From Lachnospiraceae bacterium UBA7086 (GTDB lineage: Bacteria; Bacillota; Clostridia; Lachnospirales; Lachnospiraceae), in the NCBI GenBank assembly GCA_002492525.1, contig DKZA01000052.1, positions 1-32,376 on the forward strand: a stretch of 32,376 nt of DNA, read 5' to 3'. Positions 15,967 through 24,325 of the stretch are shown in pieces (positions within the stretch are counted from its first letter, which is position 1; every line of letters begins with the position of its first letter). A program made the position numbers and the translations under genes. Below the pieces are notes generated by a model, which did no database searches, was not told where the DNA came from, and saw only the letters and a program-made list of their open reading frames with translations.

Positions 15967-16361
15967 TGATTTCAACCAAAGGAAGATATGCGCTCCGCGT
16001 GATGATTGATCTGGCACAAAATTACGGAAACGGGTTTGTGCCTATGAAGGAAGTGGCTAAAAGACAGAATGTTTCCTTGAAGTATCTGGAACGGATTCTT
16101 CCTGTTCTGACCAAAAACAAACTGATTGAGGGGCTTCAGGGAAAAGGCGGCGGCTATCGTCTCACGCTGGCACCGGACAGATACCGTGTGGGGGATATTC
16201 TGCGTCTCACAGAGGGTGATCTGGCACCGGTGGCCTGCCTTGGCTGTGACGCAGACGTATGTGAGCGTGCCGCAACCTGTAAGACGCTGCCTATGTGGTC
16301 GGAGTTTTATAAACTTACAAATGCCTATTTTGACGGCATCTCATTATCGGATTTTTTATAA
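15963..16361 (+). CDS. Rrf2-family regulator with a four-cysteine cluster (IscR/CymR-like)
   Basis: This 132-aa winged-helix regulator begins MMISTKGRYALRVMIDLAQN, the usual Rrf2 opening, with recognition helix around NVSLKYLERILPVL and wing GLQGKGGGYRL. After the HTH it has C92, C95, C100 and C106 in ACLGCDADVCERAATC. IscR uses three cysteines here to hold a 2Fe-2S cluster, and CymR of Bacillus lacks this cluster, so this protein probably senses Fe-S or redox state. Its start overlaps the nifU stop (ATGA), which gives translational coupling. It probably represses its own operon through the palindrome at 11837-11851 (inference). Confidence 0.9.
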   Translation: MMISTKGRYALRVMIDLAQNYGNGFVPMKEVAKRQNVSLKYLERILPVLTKNKLIEGLQGKGGGYRLTLAPDRYRVGDILRLTEGDLAPVACLGCDADVCERAATCKTLPMWSEFYKLTNAYFDGISLSDFL

Positions 16362-16369
16362 GAGACCTC

Positions 16370-16398
16370 TTGACAGGACATTTTTCGAGTGGTATTAT
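16370..16398 (+). promoter_or_regulatory. Promoter of the trp operon
   Basis: TTGACA (16370-16375), 17 nt, TATTAT (16393-16398), followed about 20 nt later by the T-box leader. No separate terminator for the upstream rrf2 gene is evident in the 8 nt between them. Confidence 0.8.
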
Positions 16399-16419
16399 GT
16401 AGAAAATTTAATCAGCTAA

Positions 16420-16689
16420 ACCGTTGAAGCGGAGATAACGGTGATGATGCCTTTACAGAGAGCCTGTGGCGCTGAGAGTCAGGTAAGAAACAAGTCATCA
16501 AATGGACCGCGGAGGGTGCAGTCAAATGCGCATTGCGCAAAGTATTCTGCAACGTGCAGGCATACGTCAGTTGCCGGGGATATGCTGGTATCCTGCTAAG
16601 CGCACGGAGTATTCCGTGAATCAAGGTGGCACCGCGGATAAAGAATTATTCGTCCTTGACAAAACCCAAGTTTTGTCAAGGACTTTTTT
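16420..16689 (+). promoter_or_regulatory. tRNA-Trp T-box riboswitch
   Basis: Stem I can be read directly: GCGG (16429-16432) pairs with CCGC (16507-16510) and TGATGA (16442-16447) with TCATCA (16495-16500). This leaves an internal loop whose 3' side is AATGGA, with the specifier codon TGG at 16503-16505, which reads tRNA-Trp. The conserved T-box AAGGTGGCACCGCGG is at 16623-16637 and is followed by the terminator. Uncharged tRNA-Trp would pair its acceptor end with the T-box and favour the antiterminator, turning on trpEGDCFBA when tryptophan is short. Confidence 0.93.
16652..16689 (+). terminator. Regulated terminator of the Trp T-box
   Basis: GTCCTTGACAAAAC (16652-16665) and GTTTTGTCAAGGAC (16670-16683) form a perfect 14-bp stem with a 4-nt loop, then TTTTTT. 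It lies 14 nt after the T-box sequence. Confidence 0.93.
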
Positions 16690-16723
16690 GCGCGCATCAG
16701 CAGAGTCATAAGGCGTCAGAGCC

Positions 16724-16788
16724 AGGCTGCATGCTTGCATGCAAGCCAGCCAGAGGAGAAAGGATGAGGCTGCATGCTTGCATGCAAG
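16724..16788 (+). repeat. Duplicated 22-nt palindromic repeat before trpE
   Basis: The same 22 bases occur at 16724-16745 and 16767-16788. Each holds TGCATGC-TT-GCATGCA and the overlapping palindrome CTTGCATGCAAG. Each copy is followed by a purine-rich ribosome-binding-like block and an ATG about 18 nt later (first copy) or 21 nt later (second copy, the trpE ATG), so the whole unit of about 43 bp looks duplicated. Confidence 0.8.
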
Positions 16789-16919
16789 AACAGAAAGGAG
16801 CTAATAATTATGAAAATTTTTCCATCATACAGCGAAGTACAACAGATAGCGTCTGCTGGAACTTACAAGGTACTGCCGGTCAGCTGCGAGATGCTTTCCG
16901 ATATTTGTACGCCGATTGA
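16764..16919 (+). other. Possible upstream ORF overlapping the trpE start
   Basis: An ATG at 16764, preceded by AGGAG with 5-nt spacing, opens a 51-codon frame (MRLHACMQEQKGANNYENFS...) that overlaps the first 110 nt of trpE in another frame. The ribosome binding site is at least as good as that of trpE. It holds a single Trp codon and no similarity I recognise, so it may be a by-product of the duplication. Confidence 0.2.
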
Positions 16920-18273
16920 GGCGCTTAGGATTCTCAAAAATGTATCCACCCACTGTTATATGCTTGAGTCGGTGGCGGAAAAAGAGAAATGGGGACGTTA
17001 TACGTTCCTGGGGTTTGACCCTAAAATGGAAATTACTTGTGTAGACGGAGAAATGAAGGCGGGAGATATCACGTTTCATACGGATGATCCGTCAGCGTAT
17101 CTGCGGCAGATTCTTCTGGAATATAAGAGTCCGCGGTTTGCATATCTGCCGTCTTTTACCGGAGGCCTGGTAGGATATTTTGCCTATGATTATCTGGGGT
17201 ACAGCGAACCATCAATCAGGGTGGGCGTTCAGGATACGGAAGCTTTCAAAGATGTGGATCTGATGCTGTTTGATAAGGTCATCGCCTTTGACAATTTCAG
17301 GCAGAAGATCATCCTGATTGTGAATATGAAACTTTCTGAGGCACAGGCCGGGTACAATAAGGCGGTGCGGGAATTGCATCAGCTTGCAGAGCTTCTGCGT
17401 GGTGGAGAGAAGGAAAAGGGGAAAAAGGGCAGGCTGCTTGGGGAAGTGACACCTTTGTTTGATAAGGCGGCTTACTGCGGGATTGTAGAACGGGCCAAGA
17501 ACTATATCCGTGAGGGGGATATTTTCCAGATTGTTCTTTCCAATAGGCTTGAGGCACCGTTCGAGGGGAGTCTGTTAGATACTTATCGGGTTTTGAGGAC
17601 CATGAATCCTTCTCCGTACATGTTCTACTTTTCGGGTACGGATGTAGAGGTGGCAGGTGCTTCACCGGAGACGCTTGTGAAACTGGAAAACGGTGTGCTT
17701 CATACATTTCCGTTAGCGGGAACAAGACCCAGAGGCAGAACGGAGGAGGAAGATAAGAAGATGGAGGAGGAACTGCTCAAAGATGCAAAGGAATTGGCAG
17801 AACATAATATGTTAGTGGATTTAGGGCGTAATGATCTGGGCAAAATCAGTAAATTCGGCACAGTGCAGGTAGAAAAACTTCATTCCATCGAGCGTTATTC
17901 GCATGTAATGCACATTGGTTCCACAGTACGGGGTGAGATCCGGGAAGGGTTTGATGCGCTTTCCGCCATTGAAGCGGTACTGCCGGCAGGCACTTTATCC
18001 GGTGCGCCGAAGATTCGGGCCTGCCAGTTGATTGGGGAACTGGAAAATAATAAGCGGGGCATTTACGGCGGAGCCATTGGTTATATTGATTTTACGGGCA
18101 ATATGGATACTTGTATCGCTATCCGTATTGCTTACAAGAAAAACGGGCGGGTGTTTGTCAGAAGCGGGGCCGGAATCGTGGCGGATTCGGAGCCCGAGAA
18201 AGAGTATCAGGAGTGTATTAATAAGGCAGAAGCGGTCATGAAAGCGTTGGAACTGGCACAGGAGGAGGGGTAA
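16810..18273 (+). CDS. trpE: Anthranilate synthase component I
   Basis: This 487-aa large subunit of anthranilate synthase converts chorismate, with ammonia from TrpG, to anthranilate. The N-terminal domain carries MLESV (LES at residues 52-54), the region where tryptophan binds for feedback inhibition. The C-terminal chorismate-binding domain (about 220-480) has PSPYMFYFSG, FPLAGTRPRGRTEEED, LVDLGRNDLGKI and AGTLSGAPKIRA, all catalytic or Mg-binding signatures. AAAGGAG sets the start at 16810; an in-frame ATG at 16774 lies inside the duplicated repeat and is unlikely. It is the first gene of the trp operon under the T-box, and its stop is one nucleotide before trpG. Confidence 0.97.
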   Translation: MKIFPSYSEVQQIASAGTYKVLPVSCEMLSDICTPIEALRILKNVSTHCYMLESVAEKEKWGRYTFLGFDPKMEITCVDGEMKAGDITFHTDDPSAYLRQILLEYKSPRFAYLPSFTGGLVGYFAYDYLGYSEPSIRVGVQDTEAFKDVDLMLFDKVIAFDNFRQKIILIVNMKLSEAQAGYNKAVRELHQLAELLRGGEKEKGKKGRLLGEVTPLFDKAAYCGIVERAKNYIREGDIFQIVLSNRLEAPFEGSLLDTYRVLRTMNPSPYMFYFSGTDVEVAGASPETLVKLENGVLHTFPLAGTRPRGRTEEEDKKMEEELLKDAKELAEHNMLVDLGRNDLGKISKFGTVQVEKLHSIERYSHVMHIGSTVRGEIREGFDALSAIEAVLPAGTLSGAPKIRACQLIGELENNKRGIYGGAIGYIDFTGNMDTCIAIRIAYKKNGRVFVRSGAGIVADSEPEKEYQECINKAEAVMKALELAQEEG

Positions 18274-18274
18274 A

Positions 18275-18844
18275 ATGATAGTATTGATTGACAATTACGA
18301 CAGTTTTTCTTACAACCTCTTCCAGCTGGTGGGCGAGATAGAACCTGACATTCGTGTCATCCGTAATGATGAGATGACGGTAGAAGAAATCAGGTCGTTT
18401 GCGCCGGATCATATTATTCTCTCACCGGGGCCGGGGCGGCCGGAGAACGCCGGAATTACCATGGAGGCTGTGAAGGCACTGGGCCGGGAGATCCCCATTC
18501 TGGGAGTATGTCTGGGGCATCAGGCAATCTGTGCAGCCTATGGGGCTGAGGTCACCTACGCAAAGGAATTGATGCACGGTAAGCAGTCGGAAATCAGTTT
18601 AGACAAAACCTGTCCGATATTTCGTGACTGTCCGGAAAAAGTCCCTGTGGCAAGATATCATTCTCTTGCGGCGGATGAGACTACCATTCCGGACTGTCTG
18701 CGGATTGTGGCGCGCACGGCAGACCGGGAAGTGATGGCCGTACAGCACAGAGAATATCCCATTTATGGGGTACAGTTTCACCCGGAGTCTATTATGACAC
18801 CGGATGGCAGACAGATGTTGAAGAATTTTATAAATGACAGATAA
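18275..18844 (+). CDS. trpG: Anthranilate synthase component II, glutamine amidotransferase
   Basis: This 189-aa class I glutaminase supplies ammonia to TrpE. It opens with VLIDNYDSFSYNLFQLVGEI, the TrpG/PabA signature. Nucleophile C79 lies in LGVCLGHQAI, and the His-Glu pair in VQFHPESIM. It is a stand-alone subunit, not fused to TrpD. The same protein could serve PabB for folate synthesis, as in Bacillus; no pabB lies here. Spacing to trpE is 1 nt and to trpD 14 nt. Confidence 0.96.
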   Translation: MIVLIDNYDSFSYNLFQLVGEIEPDIRVIRNDEMTVEEIRSFAPDHIILSPGPGRPENAGITMEAVKALGREIPILGVCLGHQAICAAYGAEVTYAKELMHGKQSEISLDKTCPIFRDCPEKVPVARYHSLAADETTIPDCLRIVARTADREVMAVQHREYPIYGVQFHPESIMTPDGRQMLKNFINDR

Positions 18845-18858
18845 GGAGGACATCAACT

Positions 18859-19884
18859 ATGATCAAAGAAGCAATTGTCAAAATCGTGAACAAAGGAGAT
18901 CTCACATATGATGAGGCATACGCCGTGATGAATGAGATTATGAGCGGAGAAACCTCACCCACCCAGAACGCGGCTTTTCTGGCGGCGTTGTCTACCAAGA
19001 GTGCCAGGGCGGAGACCACTGATGAGATTGCAGGGTGCGCGGCAGCTATGCGCGATCATGCCACCAAGGTGCAGACGGATATGGAACTTTTTGAGATTGT
19101 GGGAACAGGCGGGGACAACGCCCACAGCTTTAATATCTCCACCACTTCCGCATTGGTGGCTGCGGCGGGCGGTATGAAGGTAGCCAAACACGGTAACCGG
19201 GCGGCTTCATCCCAGTGCGGAACGGCGGATTGTCTGGAAGCGCTTGGCGTCAATATAGAACAGAGTCCCGAGCGCTGCAAGGAACTCTTGCAGGAAGTAG
19301 GCATGTGCTTCTTCTTTGCACAGAAATATCATACTTCTATGAAATATGTGGGTGCAATCCGCAAGGAGCTGGGTTTTCGCACGGTGTTCAATATTCTGGG
19401 ACCTCTGACCAATCCCGGCAGCCCCAAAAGACAGCTTTTGGGCGTGTATGATGAGTATCTGGTGGAGCCCTTGGCACAGGTACTTATCAGTCTTGGCGTA
19501 GAACGCGGTATGGTAGTATATGGACAGGATAAACTGGATGAAATTTCCATGAGTGCGCCTACAACGGTCTGTGAGTTCAAGGATGGCTGGTTTAAATCCT
19601 ATATCATATCTCCGGAAGATTTTGGATTCGCGCGTTGTACGAAAGCAGATCTTAAGGGAGGTACCCCGGAGGAAAATGCAGAAATAACACGTGCAATATT
19701 ACGGGGAGAAAAGGGACATAAGAGAAATGCCGTGCTGATAAATGCCGGTGCAGCCCTCTATATCGGAGGCAAAGCAGAAAGTATGAAGGACGGCGTGGCG
19801 TTGGCGGCAAAGCTGATCGATTCAGGAAAGGCGTATGAGACGCTTGAGAAATTTATAGAAGTGAGCAGCCGTCCGGAAAAATAA
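18859..19884 (+). CDS. trpD: Anthranilate phosphoribosyltransferase
   Basis: This 341-aa enzyme transfers phosphoribose from PRPP to anthranilate. The PRPP-binding loop VGTGGDNAHSFNISTTSALV and the KHGNRAASSQCGTADCLEAL segment are both intact; LGPLTNPGSPKRQLLGVY is a further family signature. AAGGAGG lies 10 nt before the ATG. It is the third gene of the trp operon. Confidence 0.97.
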   Translation: MIKEAIVKIVNKGDLTYDEAYAVMNEIMSGETSPTQNAAFLAALSTKSARAETTDEIAGCAAAMRDHATKVQTDMELFEIVGTGGDNAHSFNISTTSALVAAAGGMKVAKHGNRAASSQCGTADCLEALGVNIEQSPERCKELLQEVGMCFFFAQKYHTSMKYVGAIRKELGFRTVFNILGPLTNPGSPKRQLLGVYDEYLVEPLAQVLISLGVERGMVVYGQDKLDEISMSAPTTVCEFKDGWFKSYIISPEDFGFARCTKADLKGGTPEENAEITRAILRGEKGHKRNAVLINAGAALYIGGKAESMKDGVALAAKLIDSGKAYETLEKFIEVSSRPEK

Positions 19885-19946
19885 GTGTAATGATTGAGAA
19901 CAAGTGACTGTACTGAAATATCTATTAGGAAAGTATGGAGATTGCC

Positions 19947-20723
19947 ATGAATATTTTGGAACAACTAGCGGAACATGCCCAATATCGCACCGAACAAAAT
20001 AAAAAAATAACATCGCCCGCAGAAATAAAAGAGCAAGCGTTATCAATATCAAAAGGAGACTTTCCATTTGAAAAAGCATTGAGAAGGCCCGGAATATCCT
20101 TTATCTGTGAATGTAAGAAAGCATCTCCCTCCAAGGGCTTGATTGCACCGGATTTTCCCTATTTAAAGATTGCCAGGGAATATGAGACGGCGGGAGCAGA
20201 TTGTATCTCGGTGCTGACGGAGCCCAAGTGGTTTCTGGGGAGCGATGTCTATCTGAGGGAAATAGCGCAGGCGGTTTCTGTTCCCTGTCTGCGGAAAGAC
20301 TTTACGGTGGATGAATATATGATTTATGAAGCGAAGGTACTTGGCGCATCGGCGGTACTTTTGATCTGTTCCATTCTGAGCGAGGAGCAGATTCGGGAAT
20401 ATCTTGCAGTCTGTGAGACGCTAGGACTCTCCGCGTTGGTGGAAGCTCATGATGAAGAAGAAGTTGCAAAGGCGCTGCGCGCCGGGGCGCGTATCATTGG
20501 GGTCAACAACCGGAATCTGAAAGATTTTACGGTGGATACAAATAACAGCCGCAGACTGCGGGCGTTGATTCCGGCCCATATCCAGTTTGTCTCTGAGAGC
20601 GGCGTACAGGGGCCGGAAGATGTGAAGAAACTGGCAGAGATGGGCGTTGATGCGGTACTGGTTGGAGAGGCGTTGATGCGGGCGGAAGATAAGAAGGCAA
20701 TGCTTGCAAGGCTGCGGGGATGA
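19947..20723 (+). CDS. trpC: Indole-3-glycerol-phosphate synthase
   Basis: This TIM-barrel enzyme of 258 aa closes the indole ring from CdRP with loss of CO2. ICECKKASPSKG carries the catalytic lysine, LRKDFTVDEYMIYEAKVLGA the second lysine, LVEAHDEEEV and GVNNRNLKDFTVD the C-terminal phosphate side. Two starts are possible: ATG 19935 and ATG 19947. GGAG at proper spacing and the usual N-terminus MNILEQLAEHA favour 19947. It is not fused to TrpF. Confidence 0.95.
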   Translation: MNILEQLAEHAQYRTEQNKKITSPAEIKEQALSISKGDFPFEKALRRPGISFICECKKASPSKGLIAPDFPYLKIAREYETAGADCISVLTEPKWFLGSDVYLREIAQAVSVPCLRKDFTVDEYMIYEAKVLGASAVLLICSILSEEQIREYLAVCETLGLSALVEAHDEEEVAKALRAGARIIGVNNRNLKDFTVDTNNSRRLRALIPAHIQFVSESGVQGPEDVKKLAEMGVDAVLVGEALMRAEDKKAMLARLRG

Positions 20724-20783
20724 GACAGGACAGTACGCATCCCAGAAATGACAGACAGGATAGCAGGAGGCAGTGGAAGAACG

Positions 20784-21383
20784 ATGACCAAAATAAAACT
20801 CTGCGGGCTTACGAGGCCTTGTGATATAGAGACGGCTAACATCCTTATGCCAGAATACATCGGCTTTGTTTTTGCTAAAAATAGCAAACGTTATTTGAAT
20901 CACAGTCAGGCGGCTACCCTCAAAAAATTGCTTTATCCGGAAATTATGGCGGTGGGTGTGTTTGTGGATGAGGATATCGGAATTATCAAGGCTTTGTCAG
21001 AAGAGGGCGTGATTGATGCGATACAGCTTCATGGCAGAGAGGATGAAGCATATATGAAAAGACTGCGGGAAATTACCGATAAGCCGCTTATCAAGGCGTT
21101 TCGTGTCGAAGGGGGAGAAGATATTGCCAAAGCGCAAGAGAGTACGGCAGACTATGTGCTTTTGGATTCCCAAAGCGGCGGTACCGGTATTAAGTTTAAC
21201 TGGAATCTTTTGCCGCAGATGAGCCGGCCTTATTTTCTGGCGGGCGGACTGGATGGGAAAACGGTGCGGGAGGCAGTAGACAGATGGCATCCCTTTGCGG
21301 TGGATGTCAGTTCCGGCATTGAGACCGGAGGATGTAAGGATGCGGATAAAATGCGGGCGTTTATAGAAGCAGTGAGAAATTGA
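20784..21383 (+). CDS. trpF: Phosphoribosylanthranilate isomerase
   Basis: This 199-aa TIM-barrel isomerase converts PRA to CdRP. The general base cysteine is in the N-terminal KLCGLTR, and the acid aspartate in VLLDSQSGGTG; VDVSSGIETGGCKDADKM is the phosphate-binding end. The frame is open from ATG 20748, but the family N-terminus (MTKIKLCGL) supports 20784. It lies 60 nt after trpC and 48 nt before trpB. Confidence 0.95.
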   Translation: MTKIKLCGLTRPCDIETANILMPEYIGFVFAKNSKRYLNHSQAATLKKLLYPEIMAVGVFVDEDIGIIKALSEEGVIDAIQLHGREDEAYMKRLREITDKPLIKAFRVEGGEDIAKAQESTADYVLLDSQSGGTGIKFNWNLLPQMSRPYFLAGGLDGKTVREAVDRWHPFAVDVSSGIETGGCKDADKMRAFIEAVRN

Positions 21384-21431
21384 TAAATTGCAAAGTAATA
21401 TATAATAACTATCGTAATTAAATGGAGTGAA

Positions 21432-22628
21432 ATGATTATGACAAATCAAAATGGGCGTTTTGGAATTCATGGGGGACAGTATATCCCGGAAACATTGATG
21501 AACGCGGTAATCGAGTTGGAAGAAGCATACAATCATTATAAGGAGGACGCACAGTTTAACCGGGAATTGACGGAACTTTTCAACGACTATGCGGGCAGGC
21601 CCTCCAGGCTGTACTTTGCCCGGAAGATGACCGAGGATCTGGGCGGCGCTAAGATTTACTTAAAAAGAGAAGATTTAAATCACACCGGTTCTCATAAGAT
21701 TAACAATGTGCTGGGGCAGGCTCTTTTGGCGAAGAAGATGGGAAAAACCAGACTGATTGCAGAGACCGGAGCCGGGCAGCATGGCGTGGCCACGGCCACG
21801 GCGGCGGCCTTGCTTGATATGGAGTGTGTGGTCTTTATGGGCGAAGAGGATACTATCAGACAGGCGCTCAATGTTTACCGCATGCGTCTTCTGGGGGCGG
21901 AGGTTGTTTCTGTTAAGACGGGTACGGGTACCTTGAAAGATGCGGTATCCGAGGCTATGAGAGAATGGACTTCCCGAATCGCAGACACGCATTATTGCCT
22001 GGGTTCTGTGATGGGGCCGCATCCGTTTCCCACAATCGTCCGGGATTTTCAGGCGGTCATTTCCAGAGAGATCAAGGCTCAGCTTATGGAGAAGGAAGGA
22101 CGGCTTCCGGATGCGGTGATTGCCTGTGTGGGCGGAGGATCCAATGCCATGGGCAGTTTTTATCACTTTATAGAAGATGCGGATGTTAAGCTGATTGGCT
22201 GTGAGGCGGCGGGCAGGGGCATAGATACCTTTGAGACGGCAGCCACGGTGAATACAGGGAGGCTGGGTATTTTTCATGGAATGAAATCTTACTTCTGTCA
22301 GGATCAATACGGTCAGATTGCACCGGTCTATTCTATCTCGGCGGGCCTTGACTATCCGGGGATAGGGCCGGAACATGCCTATCTGCATGATATCGGCAGG
22401 GCGGAGTATGTGCCGGTGACGGACGAAGAGGCGGTGGAGGCGTTTGAGTATCTGTCAAGGACGGAGGGGATTATTCCGGCCATTGAGTCGGCTCATGCCA
22501 TAGCCCACGCCAGAAAAATTGCACCTGTTATGGGAAAAGAACAGATTATTGTCATCACCATATCTGGCAGGGGAGATAAGGATTGTGCGGCGATTGCACG
22601 CTACAGAGGGGAGGATATCCATGACTAG
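21432..22628 (+). CDS. trpB: Tryptophan synthase beta chain
   Basis: This 398-aa PLP enzyme condenses indole with serine. It is TrpB1-type: FGIHGGQYIPETLMNAV at the start, PLP lysine K89 in LNHTGSHKINN, AETGAGQHGVATATAAAL, and the phosphate loop CVGGGSNAMGSF. The start could be ATG 21432 or ATG 21438; GGAG lies 4 and 10 nt upstream respectively, so the choice is open. It overlaps trpA by 8 nt, which fits 1:1 production of the alpha2beta2 complex. Confidence 0.97.
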   Translation: MIMTNQNGRFGIHGGQYIPETLMNAVIELEEAYNHYKEDAQFNRELTELFNDYAGRPSRLYFARKMTEDLGGAKIYLKREDLNHTGSHKINNVLGQALLAKKMGKTRLIAETGAGQHGVATATAAALLDMECVVFMGEEDTIRQALNVYRMRLLGAEVVSVKTGTGTLKDAVSEAMREWTSRIADTHYCLGSVMGPHPFPTIVRDFQAVISREIKAQLMEKEGRLPDAVIACVGGGSNAMGSFYHFIEDADVKLIGCEAAGRGIDTFETAATVNTGRLGIFHGMKSYFCQDQYGQIAPVYSISAGLDYPGIGPEHAYLHDIGRAEYVPVTDEEAVEAFEYLSRTEGIIPAIESAHAIAHARKIAPVMGKEQIIVITISGRGDKDCAAIARYRGEDIHD

Positions 22629-23397
22629 GATAAAGAAAGCTTTTGACAGACAAAAGGCATTTGTTGCCTTTATTACTTGCGGCGATCCGGATTTGGAGAC
22701 CACGGCCGCCTGTGTGCGGGCCGCTGTGGCGGGAGGTGCGGATCTGATTGAACTGGGAATCCCTTTCTCAGATCCCACTGCGGAAGGCCCTGTGATTCAG
22801 GGAGCGAATCTGCGGGCGCTGACGGGAGGTACAACCACGGATAAGATATTTGATCTTGTGCGGGAACTGCGGCAGGATGTAGAGGTGCCGATGGTGTTTA
22901 TGACCTATGCCAATGTGGTGTTTTCCTATGGCGCGGAACGTTTCCTGTCGATCAGCAGAGAGATTGGGATGGATGGGATTATCCTGCCGGACCTTCCTTT
23001 TGAGGAAAAAGAGGAGTTTCTGCCTTTGTGTCATGCATATGATATAGCGCTGATTTCCCTGATTGCGCCTACTTCAGAGAACCGGATAGCCATGATTGCC
23101 AGGGAAGCAGAAGGGTTCCTTTATATTGTGTCAAGCCTGGGGGTTACCGGAACCAGGAGTGAGATTAAGACGGATCTGGAATCTATTGTGAAAGTGGTCA
23201 GACAGAATACGGAGATTCCCTGCGCGATTGGATTTGGCATTTCTACACCGGAGCAGGCAGCGAGAATGGCCGGTATAGCGGATGGCGCCATTGTGGGTTC
23301 GGCGATTGTGAAGCTGATTGAGAAATATGGAAAAGATGCACCGGTGCATGTAGGCGAGTATGTGAAGCGTATGAAAGAGGCAGTAACTGGATGTTGA
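22621..23397 (+). CDS. trpA: Tryptophan synthase alpha chain
   Basis: This 258-aa alpha subunit splits indole-3-glycerol phosphate and passes indole through a tunnel to TrpB. The catalytic glutamate is E44 in LIELGIPFSDP. The second catalytic residue, Asp60 of the E. coli enzyme (in ADGP), is a glutamate here (E55 in DPTAEGPVIQ). The remainder is typical: FITCGDPD, ILPDLPFEEKEEF, YIVSSLGVTGTR and IGFGISTPEQA. The start inside trpB gives an 8-nt overlap and coupling. It is the last gene of the trp operon. A weak GATG...CATC-TTTTTATC hairpin at about 23445-23477 is the only terminator candidate. Confidence 0.96.
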   Translation: MTRIKKAFDRQKAFVAFITCGDPDLETTAACVRAAVAGGADLIELGIPFSDPTAEGPVIQGANLRALTGGTTTDKIFDLVRELRQDVEVPMVFMTYANVVFSYGAERFLSISREIGMDGIILPDLPFEEKEEFLPLCHAYDIALISLIAPTSENRIAMIAREAEGFLYIVSSLGVTGTRSEIKTDLESIVKVVRQNTEIPCAIGFGISTPEQAARMAGIADGAIVGSAIVKLIEKYGKDAPVHVGEYVKRMKEAVTGC

Positions 23398-23609
23398 CGG
23401 CAGAAAGAAAATGTGATAATATCCCCATAAAGCATAAATTCTTTGATGTCAAAGCGTAATATGCGCATCTTTTTATCTAAGAGCAATTTCAGAAAATCTA
23501 TGCTTTTGAATCCGACAAACATGCAAAGGCAGGAGATTGGCTGATAGTCCGTATCTGATAAATGGATTTTTATGGCAAAGGATTCTCCTGCGGAAAAGGA
23601 GAATGAAAG

Positions 23610-24164
23610 ATGATTCGGGGTATGGAAGAAATGAAGGAAATGTATGAAAAGGTGTATACAGTCAAGGATATTGAGGCGATGCCGGCAGGACAAAGAGCGG
23701 AGCTGATTGACGGGCAGATGTATTTGATGGCGAGTCCGGAACGTTTACATCAGCAGATTCTGGGAAAACTGTATAGAATTATTGCCGACTATATTGATGA
23801 AAAGGGCGGCATTTGCGAAGTGAACCTGGCGCCTTTGGCTGTGTATATCAATGATGACGAGCATAATTATGTGGAACCGGATATTTTTGTTGTGTGTGAC
23901 AAGAATAAGCTGGATCGGAAAGGCTGTCATGGAGCACCGGACTGGATTATTGAAATTGTGTCGCCAAACAGTGAGAAGATGGACCGGAAAATCAAATTTT
24001 TTAAATATCGGACCGCAGGCGTGCGGGAGTATTGGATTGTCGATTCGGAGAAAGAAATGATAGAGGCATATGATTTTGACAAGGGTTCGGAAAAGAAGTA
24101 TTCTTTTCAAGAACAGGTACCAGTTGGTATTTATGAAGGGTTTAAGATTGTTTTAGGTGTTTAA
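23610..24164 (+). CDS. Uma2-family (DUF820) putative nuclease-fold protein
   Basis: This 184-aa protein has the Uma2 pattern of the PD-(D/E)XK nuclease superfamily: MPAGQRAELIDGQMYLMASP at the N-terminus, then VEPDIFVVCDKNKLD (D91), PDWIIEIVSPNS (E115) and KIKFFKYRTAGVREYWIVD. All putative catalytic positions (E31, D91, E115, K127) look preserved, so the fold should be active, but no role is firmly known for this family. GGAG lies before the ATG at 23610. It stands alone between trpA and the carA promoter. Uma2 genes often occur in many copies and move between genomes, but nothing here shows transfer. The 212 nt before it hold only the weak hairpin noted under trpA. Confidence 0.85.
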   Translation: MIRGMEEMKEMYEKVYTVKDIEAMPAGQRAELIDGQMYLMASPERLHQQILGKLYRIIADYIDEKGGICEVNLAPLAVYINDDEHNYVEPDIFVVCDKNKLDRKGCHGAPDWIIEIVSPNSEKMDRKIKFFKYRTAGVREYWIVDSEKEMIEAYDFDKGSEKKYSFQEQVPVGIYEGFKIVLGV

Positions 24165-24225
24165 TCTGGAACGTTATCCGGAAGCAGACTGTTTGGGGAG
24201 ATGATGTGGTTTGTAAGATTTCCGG

Positions 24226-24254
24226 TTGAAGCCGTACCCTGCGTGTGCTATAAT
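24226..24254 (+). promoter_or_regulatory. Promoter of carAB
   Basis: TTGAAG (24226-24231), 17 nt, TATAAT (24249-24254). The leader to carA is about 65 nt, with no terminator-antiterminator pair or PyrR-type attenuator that I can see. Confidence 0.75.
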
Positions 24255-24325
24255 TAATCGATTATGGAGTTGGAGTATGAAATCCTGGGGATTAAATTGC
24301 ATCAGCAGAAGGGACAGGTCATAAG

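Noticed and set aside
23121..23693. 190-codon minus-strand open frame across the trpA end, the gap and the Uma2 start
   Set aside because: It overlaps two well supported plus-strand genes, has no ribosome binding site and gives no family resemblance; the part over the gap is only about 70 codons.
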